The notes under the pieces: model-generated
Told to the model about the DNA's origin: nothing
The model's input: only the letters and a program-made list of their open reading frames with translations
Databases searched by the model: none
Position numbers and translations under genes: made by a program
Shown: piece by piece, positions 46,401 through 59,012 of the stretch
Layout of the letters: each line of letters opens with the position of its first letter
Position numbering within the stretch: position 1 is the first letter of the stretch
Assembly: GCF_025602895.1 (NCBI RefSeq)
Contig: NW_026516252.1
Location: 124,001 to 188,000, forward strand
Direction: 5' to 3'
Source: Polychytrium aggregatum
Taxonomy: Eukaryota; Chytridiomycota; Chytridiomycetes; Polychytriales
Length of the DNA: 64,000 bases

Positions 46401-47782
46401 CTCGAGATCTTCTTGGCGAGCTTCTCGGCCTCCTTGGCCAGGCTTTCTGCGGCGATAAAGTACGCGACGGCTTCACCGTGCTTTGCTGTGGATTGCGAAT
46501 GCAGGGCACGATGGTAGTGCGAGAGGGCATTATAGTGCTTGGACTTGATCTGGACAGCGCGAAGCCGGTGGCAAGTTGGTAGGTTAGTACAATGCCGATG
46601 GGCTCTCTGCAGAATCCTCATGGATGGACGTCAGACCGGCCGAGTGCTCGAGCAAGATCGGGAAAGAACACTCGAGCGATATTGGCCAAGCAAACAAAGC
46701 AGGGGCCCGACGAGCCACCGAATCCGTATCGATGCCGGCAAACAGTCGGGAGATTGGGCATCTCTCGATGGATACGCGAGCACAGCCGCGATCCAGCAGC
46801 CGAGCACGGACGAAAAACATGCAAGCGGAATAGCTGACGCGCCAACGGCGACATCGACGACGAAGGATGTCTGAGAACAACAGGTATCCACGGTGTTTGG
46901 TGCAAAAGTACGGGGGGGGGCATGCGTGCAGATAGAATGCATATTGTGGGAGGACAGCGCGAATGCCGAAGGATATGGAGGGCACGACGGCTATTCACGG
47001 TCGGGACATGGTGGAGTGGCAGAGTCGAGAAAGCCAAAGGGAGGGAGGGGACCTACCGTGACGATGTCGGTCCAGTTGGACGGAAACTGGTCCTCGAGCG
47101 ACTCGTCCGAGAAGCCCTCGAGAACAGATCGGTAGGCGTGGGTGATATGGGCGGCGAGCTTGGCGACGAGGTTGCCCGATTTGCCCTCGGAGAGCAGCTT
47201 CTCGACAAAACACTCCTGGGCCTGCGTCAACAACAGACTAACCAGGGTCTTGACGGATGCGTTCGACATGTCCTTTGAAGGGGCATGCAGGAAGTTCTTG
47301 TCGATGAAATCGAGCAGCCCGGCCGCGGTCTGGAAATAGTTGGATGCCGTCTTGAGCCCAACGAGCTCGAATCGGTTCTGGGCAGCGGCGTAAGAAGAGC
47401 ACACAGCCGCGAGGTTGAAGATGATGCAGGCTCGCTCGTAGGCAAACGAGAATTGAGCAATCTCCTCGGACGAAAAGGCGTCGTGCCACGGAAACTTGAC
47501 CTTGATGCCGTTCTGATCGAACTGGAATCGCAGGTCTGCGAGCTCGAGCTGGCCGTGGTAGCGATAGAGCATGTCCCGTCCGAGGATATCGGGTCCTGCA
47601 CTCCGGGCGTCCTGACGCAGGCGATTGAAGAGGGCGATCTCCTGGACAAACTTGTCGGGGTCTTCTTGGTAGGTTGTGCGGATGGCCGACTTGAGGGGCG
47701 AGACAAAGTCGACATCCTCGGTCTTTTTGAGCGGGATGGACAGCATTGGAATCTGCAGCGATGCTGCTGGTACGGAGCTCAT
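43417..47782 (-). CDS. BRO1/ALIX ESCRT-associated protein
   Basis: Exons 47057-47782, 45755-46549, 45111-45536, 43854-44951 and 43417-43740 are all phase 0 and total 1,122 aa. The BRO1 domain fills roughly residues 10-390 (LSIPLKKTEDVDFVSPLKSA, FNLAAVCSSYAAAQNR, KHYNALSHYHRALHS). A coiled V-type domain follows (YGDLWTQSPSHSVAAKFRQE, then several LxxL helices) to about residue 750. The tail is Pro/Gln/Tyr-rich and its last exon encodes about ten GQQPxQY-like repeats. Bro1/ALIX recruits Snf7 (ESCRT-III) and deubiquitinases to endosomes, and in animals also serves cytokinesis. It is longer than yeast Bro1 because of the tail. The last exon could be skipped: the exon 4 reading frame would stop two codons into the intron. 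Confidence 0.93.
43490..43645 (+). repeat. Coding minisatellite (GQQPxQY repeat)
   Basis: TGCTGACCAGCGTATTGA-type units, minus-strand coding, give the Gln/Pro/Tyr repeats of the ALIX tail. Confidence 0.8.
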
Positions 47783-50558
47783 GGTTGGGAACGGCAGGGG
47801 GTGGGGAAAGTCGGCCAGGCGACGTGAATGCAGATGAGGCCGACGAAGCAGCGACAAGCAACGCGGAGCCGCCAAGGAGCGGACGGGGTTTGAAACGGGC
47901 GGGGGAGGCTGGTCGGACTCTCGGCGGTTCTCGACAGTCCTCGCCGGCTCTCGGCAGCCGAGCGGTCCCAGCCCGGCCCATTGATGCCGGTCGGCTGCGT
48001 GGAAGCGCACTAGGATGGCTGCCTGTCGGCGTGGGGCTCGTTGCGACGACTGCGATGCAGTGGGAGTGATGAGCACTCTTGCAGATCACAGATGTGCAGA
48101 TGGAACGAGGGAGGAGAATACAAGTGCACCGCAGGCCCTGGTGGGAATGCCGGGCGATCGGGCATCACGTTGAGGCATCTGCTTGGTGGGGAGGACCAAG
48201 ATATGCAGTGGTGTCGGAATATCTTTGACAAATCATCCGACGCAGTAGTCCCCTTCAAGCCGGATGTCTGCCCCAGGGCTACTGCTTCAACAAACGCTGG
48301 CGAGGTATACTCAAGTGAGACAGCGTCTCAATCTGCGATTATGGAAAGCGATGAATATTGTCGGACGAAAAGAAAATACCAAGCGACAATAAATAAATAA
48401 GCTCTGGGGTTGGATGGAGGATGTGCCGGAGCTGATGATGTGCCGGAGCTGATGATGTATAGAGCGAGGTTGGACCGCGAAAGGGTGGAAGCAGAGCAGT
48501 CGAACGCAATCTGGAAACATCAACACAGTGGCTTGTCGTTACAGAGCGATAGACCCAACACCAGGACGGCAATCGAGCTCCGTGTGGTTGTGAAGTCGGC
48601 TGGCGAGAGCATGCAGGGTGGCAGGTATGTGGTCACGGGAGGACATGTGCCGGGATTCAGGGCCAGAAGCCGTGGGAAGCAAGGGCAGATACAAAAACGA
48701 GAGCATTCTGGACGAGAAGGGCGTGGGAACTGAAGCAAGCCGGCCACCGAACGACGGACCAAGGGCGATTCGACGAAAGCCATCGACCGGCAGCACCAAC
48801 AGCCCGGCTGAGCAGGGGGGGGGTTACTTTGGGAGCTCGCTGAGCGGGTGATTTGGATCTCGCTGGGCGCACCCGAGACCCAAGGACGAGACAGAATCGG
48901 TCACGCTCGAGTCAGGTTGCGGGGACAGACGACGGACCAATGGCGGTCGCGTGGTGGCGCTGGTGGCGAACGATGGATTGGATCCTGCATGATCCGGTGC
49001 CAATCCCGGCGGCGATCCGGGACTGGGTTGACGGGTAATGAAGATGGCCACAGCAGCGAGGATGGCCACAGCAATGGAGGGCAGGGCGGTGGTGATGGAG
49101 ACGATATCGCTGGCGATGCTGCATATCATGGACGGATTGTCACCGGCGTTGTCTCTGGCGAGCAGGGGCGCCTCGGTAGAATGCAAACGTTACCCGACGA
49201 GTCATCGGCGACGAGACACGCACAGCGATGCCACTGCCGCATGACTCAGACGCAGAGCTCGTCATCGGCGCTGGGGTTCGCCGTCATCGATGCGTCGTCA
49301 TCGACGAGCCATCGACGAGACATCGACGAGACATCGCGGCGGCGTGAGCCAGGGCAGCCACCGGCCGGGGTCACAGCCTGGCTGGCAGCAGGCCGCTCAC
49401 GGGACCAGCCCCGCGCGCTCGTTCTTCCACGGGCTTCGGCGCGTCCGAGCACGGCCCGGCGCGGGCGGCAAACAAAAGGCCAGCTCTGTGGTGCGTGGGT
49501 GGCTGTGTGCGACGCGCCGGTCGTACAGCGCGCGACGACCGGCTCTGCGGTGGCGTTATTTCGGCGACGCGCTGGTCCGTTGGGGCGGCCTTGTGGCAGC
49601 CTTGTGGCGGGCGGGGTCACCGCGTTGCGCAGCCGGCACACCGTGTGCGACTGTGTGTTTGGCTGTGCGCGTGGCTGGCATTGCGAGTGTCTGAGTGCGA
49701 TGGTGTGCTGCAGCGTGTCAGGCGGGGCGAGTGTTGCGCGATTGCACTGTGTGTGTGCGGATCTGTGCTGGACCGAGTGCGTCAGAGAACCCATTGTGTG
49801 AGCGGCTCTGTCCCCCTGTATTTATGCAGGCAAACTCTGTCTGGCTGTGGGCCGGTCGCTCTGGTCCCCACGGCCGCAGCAAGGGACCGCGGGTGTGTGA
49901 ATGGGTGAGCGATCAGCCGGCGGTCGCACAGCACATTGCCGTTGCCGTTGCCGTTGCCGCTGTCGCTGTCGCTGTCGCTGTGCTGGCTGTTTCAGGAACA
50001 AGAGTGGCTGGCTCTGAAGGAGCGGAGCCGATCGTGCCCACACCCAATTGAATGCAGCGACACTGTGGCTGTGGCCCACAGCCACACACAGGTCTGCACA
50101 GACACACAGGCCTGCGGACTGGCCACAGGCTCGCGTTGCGCCCCCACACAAGCAGCCGGCCCGTGGCCCTTCCGTGCCTGCCGGGCATACAGCGTGCTGC
50201 ATGTCCCACGCCCTGCGCGATCCCTTCTGCCCTCCTGTGTGCCCACAGCCGGCCGTCCCCCGCCAACGTGGTGGCTGCCGCCTCCCCCGCCCGCACTATT
50301 TCAGCTCGCACTCCCGGCGCCGTGCTGTTCTGCCCACTTTAAGGGTGTCAATCCTCGCCGACCTCCGCTTGCCTCATACCCGCCTGAATCTCATAAATAC
50401 TTCCGTAGCCCTCCACCCGCCGCGTTTGGTCTCCCACACCCGAGATCGTCCAAGTCGCCTCCCAGCGTTCCTTATTTTCGTACATATTCTCTGCCGGCAC
50501 TCTTTGTTTTTCTTGTGAAATATTTCCCTCGCCCCTCCTGTACTTAGCAGCCGTCCGT
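47783..50558. other. GC-rich intergenic region
   Basis: No gene supported. A long open frame at 48848-49801 has biased composition and no motif. Repeated CATCGACGAG-like words occur at 49290-49335, and a (GTTGCC)/(GCTGTC) microsatellite at about 49936-49981. Confidence 0.5.
49936..49981 (+). repeat. GTTGCC/GCTGTC hexamer microsatellite
   Basis: Eight tandem hexamers in two slightly different forms. Confidence 0.85.
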
Positions 50559-50566
50559 ATTTATAC
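50559..50566 (+). promoter_or_regulatory. TATA-like box of the PH/repeat protein gene
   Basis: TATTTATA ahead of a pyrimidine-rich leader. Confidence 0.4.
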
Positions 50567-50800
50567 CGCCTCGTTCCAAGTAATCCCTAACTTAACCGCT
50601 CCCTCAGTGACTTTCGCTGTCGTTTGTCCTTTCTCCGTCCATCCGCGCGCTCCCCCCTTCTCTTTCGCTATATCGAGTCTTTTTTCTTCTGTTTGATTGT
50701 TGTCGCCAAAAACCTCCAAAAACTCCTACAAAAAACAAGTTTATCGTTTTCCTTCTGAAGAGTAGCTGTCATTGCCGTCAACCCTCTCGTTCTGATCTCC

Positions 50801-51557
50801 GTAAGTACTTGTGCTGCCGCTCGTCTCTCCTGCTTCTCAGACGAGGCTGTCTTTGCCGGGATCTGCCCACTATTGTCGCGGCACGCTGGACGGCAGTACC
50901 GCGTTCGCTCCGGTTTTTTTTTTTTCTCTCTCTCTCTGCAAGCTTGCTGGCTGCGATTTGGCCTCTGGTCGGCCAAGTGCGATTCAACCACGGCGGCGAC
51001 CGGCCGGATCTCCACGACACGTCCTGGACGACGGGCTCGCTCCTCGCTGGTGGCTGAAGTCGGGTCGTTGCGATCCAGGCTGGTTCGGTCTCGCCAGTGT
51101 TGGTGGCGCACGTTTCTGTCTCGGCAGTTACAGGCGCCGACAGCTGGCTGTCGGGCATGTTCTGCCAGACGGAAGCGTAGGCTGCTGTGGCTCTCGCTCC
51201 ACACGAAAGCACACGCCGATAGCCTGAGATCGTCGCCATCGTCGCCATAACAGCTGCGGCTGTGTGTGTCGGTGGCTTCGATCCTGTGGCCGGCGTCCCG
51301 CAACAGTGTCCATTCCTGTGGGGGGGGGGATCAGTAGCCGCCCAGACAGCCGTCTGCTGCATATGCTGACTGTACACATCCTGCGGCCGCCCACGACTGT
51401 CTCCCACTGTCTCCCGACTGCCTGTTTTGTTTCTGAACTCACTCTGACCGCAATCTCGCTTTCTCTGTTTCTTGCCCATGGCCGGCATTTGCCCTGCTCC
51501 ATCTACCGACTCCTCCCTTCGTCGTCCGTCTCCATCATCGTGTTCCCCCTTTCTCAG
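50801..51557 (+). other. Probable 757-bp 5' UTR intron
   Basis: A strong donor GTAAGT at 50801 and a polypyrimidine-AG acceptor (CCCCCTTTCTCAG) ending at 51557 leave only ten bases before the ATG at 51568. The intervening stretch has no long ORF in frame with the gene. Confidence 0.55.
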
Positions 51558-54500
51558 AATCGTCAATATGGATTCCAAGCAAACTACCACCGCCCCTGCT
51601 GCTGATCTCATTGCAGTCGAGGAAGCTACCACTGCCACCAGTGCTGTCACTACCGTCACCACCACTCAGGTCGTCCAGGTCGCCCCTGACGGCTCCGAGA
51701 ACCTGGTCTCGGAGAAGGTCGAGACAACCGTTGAGGAGACTGCCCCTGCCGCCCCCTCGGGCTCCTCCGATGTCATCGAGCGCATCGAAGAAGGCTGGCT
51801 CTCCAAGCTGGGCTTCCTCGGCCTCACGACCTCTCGCCGATTCTACAAGCTCGGTAAGGACGAAGGCATCGTCCTGGACCGCCTTGTCGTCGTCCACCAG
51901 AAGAACGTCCGCCGCGGTCCCAATGATAGCGACGCCTACTATCTCAAGAGAAACGAGACTCTCTTTGACGATCTGGCCACCGCTGTCACCTCCGCCAAGG
52001 GCTTCCTGATCGGATTCAAGTCCGATGTCACCACCGACCAGCATACCCCTGTTGCCCTCATTAACCTCCGCGACATTGTCGAGGTTTTCCCCACCGAGAG
52101 CAACACCTTTGTCCTCAAAACTGCCCACAACACCTTCACCTTCTCCGCCGACACCCCGACTGAGACCAAGGCCTGGATTAGCACCCTGAACTCCATCAAG
52201 GCCGATATTGCCGCCCTGCCCAACGTCAAGAACACCCAGACGTACAAGGCTGCTTTCCGTCGTCTCTGTAAGTGCCCGCCGCGAGTGTCCGGGAAGATTG
52301 GGCGGTCGCGTTTTTATTCATCGGGGTCGAGCGCTGTCCGATCAAATGAGCACGCTGCAGTCCAGAGTGCTGTGGGCTTCCATTGCTGCATTGATTATGC
52401 CGGCGACCCTGAATGCCATAGATATGTCTAACGCCTACCTGCGACGGTGTTGCTGCTGTTGTATCGACAGTGGGCCAGACCGAGGCCACGTCCGACGATG
52501 AGCTGCTCACCACCCAGGATCGCGGTGTCGCTTCAACCTCTGTCCACGAGGAGGTTGAAATCGTCGAGAAGGCCGCGGGTGAGAGCCCCGCCATTGCTGT
52601 CGAAAGAACCGTGTCTGCCGCTAGCAAGGAGAAGCGCAACACCGGTCTCTTCTCGCTCTTCCGCAGCAAGGGCTCCAAGGTAAGCTTTGCTGGATGCAGA
52701 TCGCAGGGTCTATTTTGTGAGGGAACGTGGTTCGCTGAGCACCCTCTACGCTGTTGCGATCGTTGACTGATCACTGTCTTATTGCACAGGACTCTCTCAC
52801 CACCACCACTACGACGACCACCACGACCACCACCGAGACTGCTCGTGGTTTGGCTGGCGCCAACGTCACCGTGGTCGAGGCTCCGGTCGAGTACGTCCAG
52901 CTGACCAAGGACGGAAAGACCACCGTGACCTCCGAGGCCATCACCTCGACTTCCCGTATCGCCTACGAGGAGCAGGAGGAGATTGTCACCATCACCACCA
53001 CGGTGACTTCCAAGAACGGCGTCGTGCGCAAGATCATCAAAACGATCACCCGCATCACTCGCTCCTACCCCGACGGCCGCTCCGAGGTTGTATCTGAGAC
53101 CGTCGAGACCAGAGACGCCACCACCGGCGAGGCCTATGAGATCAAGGAGGACGATGTCGTCGTCGAGGTCGATGAGGCTCAGCTGGGCGCTGCTCACGCT
53201 GAGGCCACTCAAACGGTCGAGGCCATCACCGTGACCGAGCGCGGAGTTGCTACCGAGGCGGCTTCGGTGTCCGCTCCCGAGCCCGCCAAGGCGGAGCCCA
53301 AGAAGACAACGTAAGTGAATGACCGGACATGACCATGCGTTAGTATATTTTAGACGATGACCGGTGACGCCTGGAATAGACACTGACCAAGGTGCCTCGT
53401 CCTCCCTTCACAGTCGCTTCGGCTTTGGTCTCTTTGGTCTCAACCGCAAGAAGAACCGCAACTCTGCAGAGATCACAACGAGCACCACCACCACTACCAC
53501 CACGACCGAGACGGTCACCGAGAGCGCTGGTTCTCGCGAGGTCGAGAGCACCCCTGTTGCCACTGCGACCACTGCGACCACCACCACGGTCGAAACGGAG
53601 ACTGAGTCGTACCGCGACGACGAAGTTGTGGTGACCTACCGCTCGACAATCACCAAGGTTGACGGAAGCGTCCGCATTGTCATCAAGACCGTCAAGGAGG
53701 TCCGAAGAATCTTCTCCAACGGTTCCCAGATCGTCGTGTCTGAAACCACCGAGCGCCGTGATGCCCAGACCGGCGAACTCTACCTGCTTGAGGAGGGTGA
53801 CGTTGAGGTCGACGAGCCCTATGTCCCCGAGTCCGAGAAGATCGAATCCCGCACGACCGTGACGGAGCGAACGGTGATCACAAGATACATCACCCGAATC
53901 GTCCGAAAGGATGGAACCGTCCGCATCATCGTCAAGATCGTCAAGACCATCCGCCGCTACAAGGCCGATGGCAGTTACGAGGTTGTCTCGGTCGAGACTG
54001 AGCGCAAGGACCCCACCACGGGTGAAGATGTGACTCTTGCCGAGGACGAGACCGAAGAGGACACCAACGAGACCGACGTCACTGCCATTGCCTCGGCAAC
54101 GTCTGTCACCACCATCCGCTATGTCAAGCGCATCGTCATCACAATCTACCGCACCATCATCGTCCAGAAGGATGGTACCAAGAGGGTGATCAAGAAGGTG
54201 ATCAAGTCTCTGCGCCGTGTCTGGGCCGACGGCACTGAAGAAGTTCTCTCCGAGCAGACCGAGCGCAAGGACGCCGAGACTGGTGAAGCCTATATTCTCC
54301 AGGACGACGATAGCGAGGAAGTCGTCGAAACGCTTGGAGAGGAGATCGCTGCCGCCCCCGGTGATGTAGAAACCGTCGAAGCCTACGAAATCTACGCCAC
54401 AGGTGTGGACGAGTGCAAGCCCGCCGAGGAAGTCCAGGTTGAGGAGGTCAAGGTCGAGGAGGTTGCTGAAGAGGTTGTCGACGAAACCACCACTATCTCA

Positions 54501-54773
54501 ACCGAAACCATCCCAGCCAAGATTGAAACCTCAGTGACCACAACTGTTGTGGAGGAGACACGGGTGGAGGAATCATCTCCCGATGTCCAGCGTGAACAAT
54601 CTCAAGAGCAGACCAAGAAGCAGACTTCCCGCTTCAGCTTCAATCCCTTCGGCCGCCGCGAGGGCTCTGAGCGAAGTGGATTCTTCGGTTTTGGCAAGAA
54701 GAGCCAAAAGTCCACCGATGTTCAATTGGTTGAGCAAGTATCTGTTCCTGAAGTTGCTGTGGCTGAGGCTGCT

Positions 54774-57155
54774 GAGACTGTCGAGACCGTCACTACCACC
54801 GTTGTCGAAGGTACCGACGCCGTTCCCACCGAGACTGTCGAGACTGTCGAGACTGTCGAAACTGTTGAAACTGTCGAGACTGTCGAGGTCATTGAGGAGA
54901 CTCCTGCCCCCGCCCCCGTCGAGACCGTCACCGAGGTCACCGAAGTCACCGAAGTCACCGAAGTCACCGAGACTGTCGAGGTTGTCGAGGAGGTCCCCGC
55001 TCCCGTCACCGTCACCGAGACTGTTGAGACCGTTGAGACGGTCGAGACTGTCGAGGTTGTCGAGGAAGTCCCCGCTCCCGTCGAGACCGTCGAGACCGTC
55101 ACCGTCACCGAGGTCACCGAGACTGTCGAGGTTGTCGAGGAGACTCCCGCCCCCGCCCCTGTCTCGGAGGAGACTGTCGTTGTCGAGACCACCGAGACCG
55201 TTGAGGTTGTCGAGGAGGCCGTTGACGTTCCCGAGCAACGCGAGGTCGTTGAAGACGTGACCGCCTCTGTCGAGGTTACCGAAGTCGTCGAGGAGACCGT
55301 TGTCCCCACCACCGAGACTACCGAGGCCACCACTACCACCACCACCACCACTACCACCGAAGTTGTCGAGGTCGCTGCCCCCGTCACCGAGACCACCACC
55401 ACCACCACCACCGAGACTGTTGAGGTGACCGAGACTACCGAGGTCTATGAGTACGAAGAAGAGGAGGAAGTGACCACCATCACCACCACCATTACTCACG
55501 TCGATGGCTCTGTCCAAGTCATTGTCAAGACCATCACTCGCATTGTCCGCTACTACCCCGACGGCCGTGAGGAGCTTGTCTCTGAGGCCACCGAGTCCAA
55601 GGATTCGGTCACTGGCGAGGCCTACGTTCCTCAAGAAGGCGATGTCGAGCAAACCACCACCACCACCGTCACCGAGACCACTGAGGAGGCCACTGCCACC
55701 ACCTCGGCTGCCGAGAGCAAGAAGACCACTCGCAAGAGATTCGGTCTGTTCGAGACCATCGCTGCTGGTGCCGCCGTTGTCGGAGGCGCTGTCGCCGCTG
55801 GAGCTGCCGCTGTTGCTGGTGGCGCCGCCAAGGCCGGCGGTGCTGTTGTCGAAGAAGGCAAGGACGTTGTCGAAACCGTCAAGGGTCTCTTCCGCCGCAG
55901 AAAGGTTGTCCTGGCTACTGGTGAGGAGGTCTGGGAGGAGGTTCCCGCCGGCGCTGCCGATGACGAGACTGTCGAGACCGTCACTACCACCGTTGTCGAA
56001 GGTACCGACGCCGTTCCCACCGAGACTGTCGAGACTGTCGAGACTGTCGAAACTGTTGAAACTGTCGAGACTGTCGAGGTCATTGAGGAGACTCCTGCCC
56101 CCGCCCCCGTCGAGACCGTCACCGAGGTCACCGAAGTCACCGAAGTCACCGAAGTCACCGAGACTGTCGAGGTTGTCGAGGAGGTCCCCGCTCCCGTCAC
56201 CGTCACCGAGACTGTTGAGACCGTTGAGACGGTCGAGACTGTCGAGGTTGTCGAGGAAGTCCCCGCTCCCGTCGAGACCGTCGAGACCGTCACCGTCACC
56301 GAGGTCACCGAGACTGTCGAGGTTGTCGAGGAGACTCCCGCCCCCGCCCCTGTCTCGGAGGAGACTGTCGTTGTCGAGACCACCGAGACCGTTGAGGTTG
56401 TCGAGGAGGCCGTTGACGTTCCCGAGCAACGCGAGGTCGTTGAAGACGTGACCGCCTCTGTCGAGGTTACCGAAGTCGTCGAGGAGACCGTTGTCCCCAC
56501 CACCGAGACTACCGAGGCCACCACTACCACCACCACCACCACTACCACCGAAGTTGTCGAGGTCGCTGCCCCCGTCACCGAGACCACCACCACCACCACC
56601 ACCGAGACTGTTGAGGTGACCGAGACTACCGAGGTCTATGAGTACGAAGAAGAGGAGGAAGTGACCACCATCACCACCACCATTACTCACGTCGATGGCT
56701 CTGTCCAAGTCATTGTCAAGACCATCACTCGCATTGTCCGCTACTACCCCGACGGCCGTGAGGAGCTTGTCTCTGAGGCCACCGAGTCCAAGGATTCGGT
56801 CACTGGCGAGGCCTACGTTCCTCAAGAAGGCGATGTCGAGCAAACCACCACCACCACCGTCACCGAGACCACTGAGGAGGCCACTGCCACCACCTCGGCT
56901 GCCGAGAGCAAGAAGACCACTCGCAAGAGATTCGGTCTGTTCGAGACCATCGCTGCTGGTGCCGCCGTTGTCGGAGGCGCTGTCGCCGCTGGAGCTGCCG
57001 CTGTTGCTGGTGGCGCCGCCAAGGCCGGCGGTGCTGTTGTCGAAGAAGGCAAGGACGTTGTCGAAACCGTCAAGGGTCTCTTCCGCCGCAGAAAGGTTGT
57101 CCTGGCTACTGGTGAGGAGGTCTGGGAGGAGGTTCCCGCCGGCGCTGCCGATGAC
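54774..57155 (+). repeat. Two tandem copies of a 1,191-bp (397-codon) unit
   Basis: Copies at 54774-55964 and 55965-57155 look identical base for base by eye. A third starts at 57156 and continues after the retrotransposon at 63448-64000. Each unit encodes one TVETVE-rich stretch, one DG-module, a KRFGLFE segment with a glycine/alanine helix, and a VKGLFRRRK basic patch. Confidence 0.9.
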
Positions 57156-57517
57156 GAGACTGTCGAGACCGTCACTACCACCGTTGTCGAAGGTACCGAC
57201 GCCGTTCCCACCGAGACTGTCGAGACTGTCGAGACTGTCGAAACTGTTGAAACTGTCGAGACTGTCGAGGTCATTGAGGAGACTCCTGCCCCCGCCCCCG
57301 TCGAGACCGTCACCGAGGTCACCGAAGTCACCGAAGTCACCGAAGTCACCGAGACTGTCGAGGTTGTCGAGGAGGTCCCCGCTCCCGTCACCGTCACCGA
57401 GACTGTTGAGACCGTTGAGACGGTCGAGACTGTCGAGGTTGTCGAGGAAGTCCCCGCTCCCGTCGAGACCGTCGAGACCGTCACCGTCACCGAGGTCACC
57501 GAGACTGTCGAGGTTGT

Positions 57518-57522
57518 CGAGG
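57518..57522 (+). repeat. Target-site duplication, left copy
   Basis: CGAGG, repeated directly at 63443-63447 on the other side of the element. The empty site reads GTTGTCGAGGAGACTC in the intact repeat copies. Confidence 0.92.
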
Positions 57523-57907
57523 TGTGATGATCATGCACGTTGGGAACACGTGTGGACTGCTGCGCGTGATGCACCGTGAGTCATGTTTGTTTGTCTTGGC
57601 GTGTATTCCCTGATTGGCTGGCGCCGATGACTCTTACTTCGCCTCCGACTGCGCTGTGCTTCGCCCCTCTCTCTAGCAGCTCCGCCTCCCTCGCACCCCC
57701 ATCTCGTCCCTCGTTTGTCGCTCCACCCCTCTCGCCCACTTTCGCCCTTCGGTTTCCCTCTTGGCTATAAAGCCCCTCCTTTCTTGCACCCATTTTGTAT
57801 CTGCAGTTCGAACAACACTTGTTGTTATCTGATAAGTCGTAATATAGCTTATCGTTGTTCGCCAAGCACCTGGTCGTCCAGTGTCGTTGCTTGTCGTGGT
57901 CCTCACA
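57523..57907 (+). repeat. 5' LTR
   Basis: Starts TGTGATGATC, ends TCCTCACA. Contains TATAAAG at 57766-57772 and the presumed RNA start at about 57805. Confidence 0.93.
57766..57772 (+). promoter_or_regulatory. LTR TATA box
   Basis: TATAAAG, 39 nt upstream of AGTTCGAACAA, the presumed 5' end of the element RNA. Confidence 0.75.
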
Positions 57908-57909
57908 TA

Positions 57910-57920
57910 TTGTTCGAACT
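57910..57920 (+). promoter_or_regulatory. Self-primer binding site
   Basis: TTGTTCGAACT starts two bases after the LTR and is the exact reverse complement of AGTTCGAACAA at 57805-57815 in the LTR. An 11-base match between RNA 5' end and primer site is the hallmark of Tf1/sushi self-priming, as opposed to tRNA priming. Confidence 0.85.
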
Positions 57921-58027
57921 CCCTCTCTCTGTCTGACCACCTGCTTGGCTGAGGCTTCGTTGCTGCCCTCATCCTTCTATTCTCTGTTGTCTTCCCTGCA
58001 TCCTCGCTCCCCACTTTCAAAGCCCAC

Positions 58028-59012
58028 ATGGACCAACTCCAGGCCCAAATCGTTGCCCTCCAGGAGGAACTGGTTCTCCTCCGGACCACACATTCTTCCG
58101 CCGCCCCACAGCTCCCGCACATGCCGACCCCGGACAAGTTCGACGGCACCAGGTCAAAGTTCCGCCCCTTCGTCAACCAGTGCCGCCTGCTCATGATGCT
58201 CCAGGCATCCAGGTTCCCGTCCGAGCAAGTCAAGGTGGGTTACGTCTTGAGTTTGCTCACTGGTCCGGCCCTCCAGTGGGCGACTCCCTTGATCGAGTCG
58301 AACGATCAAATCCTGCACTCGTTCGACTCGTTCATGGAACGCTTTCGCCAAGCGTTTGACGATCCCGACCGCACCCACACTGCCGAGCTGCTCCTGTCCT
58401 CCATGGCACAGGGCAACCGCTCGTGCATGGATTATGCCTCAGAGTTCCTCCGCGTTGCCGCCGACCTTCCCTGGAACGACGAAGCCAAGATCTCCGCCTT
58501 CCGCCGTGGCCTGTCGAGGGAGATCAAGCAGCGCCTCTCCTTCATCGACCCTCTCCCTCTCCGCTTGGTCCCGTTCGTCGAGCGTTGCCTCAAGATCGAT
58601 GCACGCATCATCGAGCTCAACAACGAGCTCCGAAAACACTGGCCCTGTTTCCTTCGGCACCCAGGCCTTCAACTCCCGCACCCCGTCCTTCCAGCCGCCC
58701 GCCCAGGAGCCTCCGGTTCTCTACTCCGAGCCGATGCAGATCGACGCCGCCGTCGTCAGCCGCCTGACCCCCGAGGAGAAGAACCGCCGCTTCCAGGAGC
58801 GCCTCTGCTTCCGCTGTGGCAAGCCCGGCCACGTCGCCAAGTCCTGCCCCCTCAAGTCCGGCTCCCGTGCTCCCGCCTCTGGTTCCCGCTTCCCCGGCTC
58901 CCGTCCTCAGGCTCCCGGCTCCCGTCCCCGTTCGAAGGTTGTCCGAACCATCGTCTACGATGATGGTGAGGAGGAACACTTCGAGTCGGGAAACGACCAG
59001 GCCCAGATCTAA
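58028..59012 (+). pseudogene. Retrotransposon gag (frameshifted)
   Basis: ATG 58028 opens a Gag with a capsid core (TPDKFDGTRSKFRPFVNQC, LTGPALQWATPLI, RRGLSREIKQRLSF). The frame shifts near 58630. The nucleocapsid zinc knuckle CFRCGKPGHVAKSC (CCHC) follows in the shifted frame, which ends at 59012. Gag packages the element RNA in cytoplasmic particles. Confidence 0.85.

Noticed and set aside
48848-49801. A 317-codon plus-strand ORF in the ALIX/PH spacer
   Set aside because: GC-driven open frame with Arg/Gly/Ala bias and no motif, promoter or homology pattern.
54573-56843. A 756-codon minus-strand open frame opposite the repeat gene
   Set aside because: It mirrors the Glu/Val/Thr codon repeats of the plus strand and encodes only low-complexity Gly/Leu/Asp; the plus frame has a PH domain, splice logic and conserved modules.
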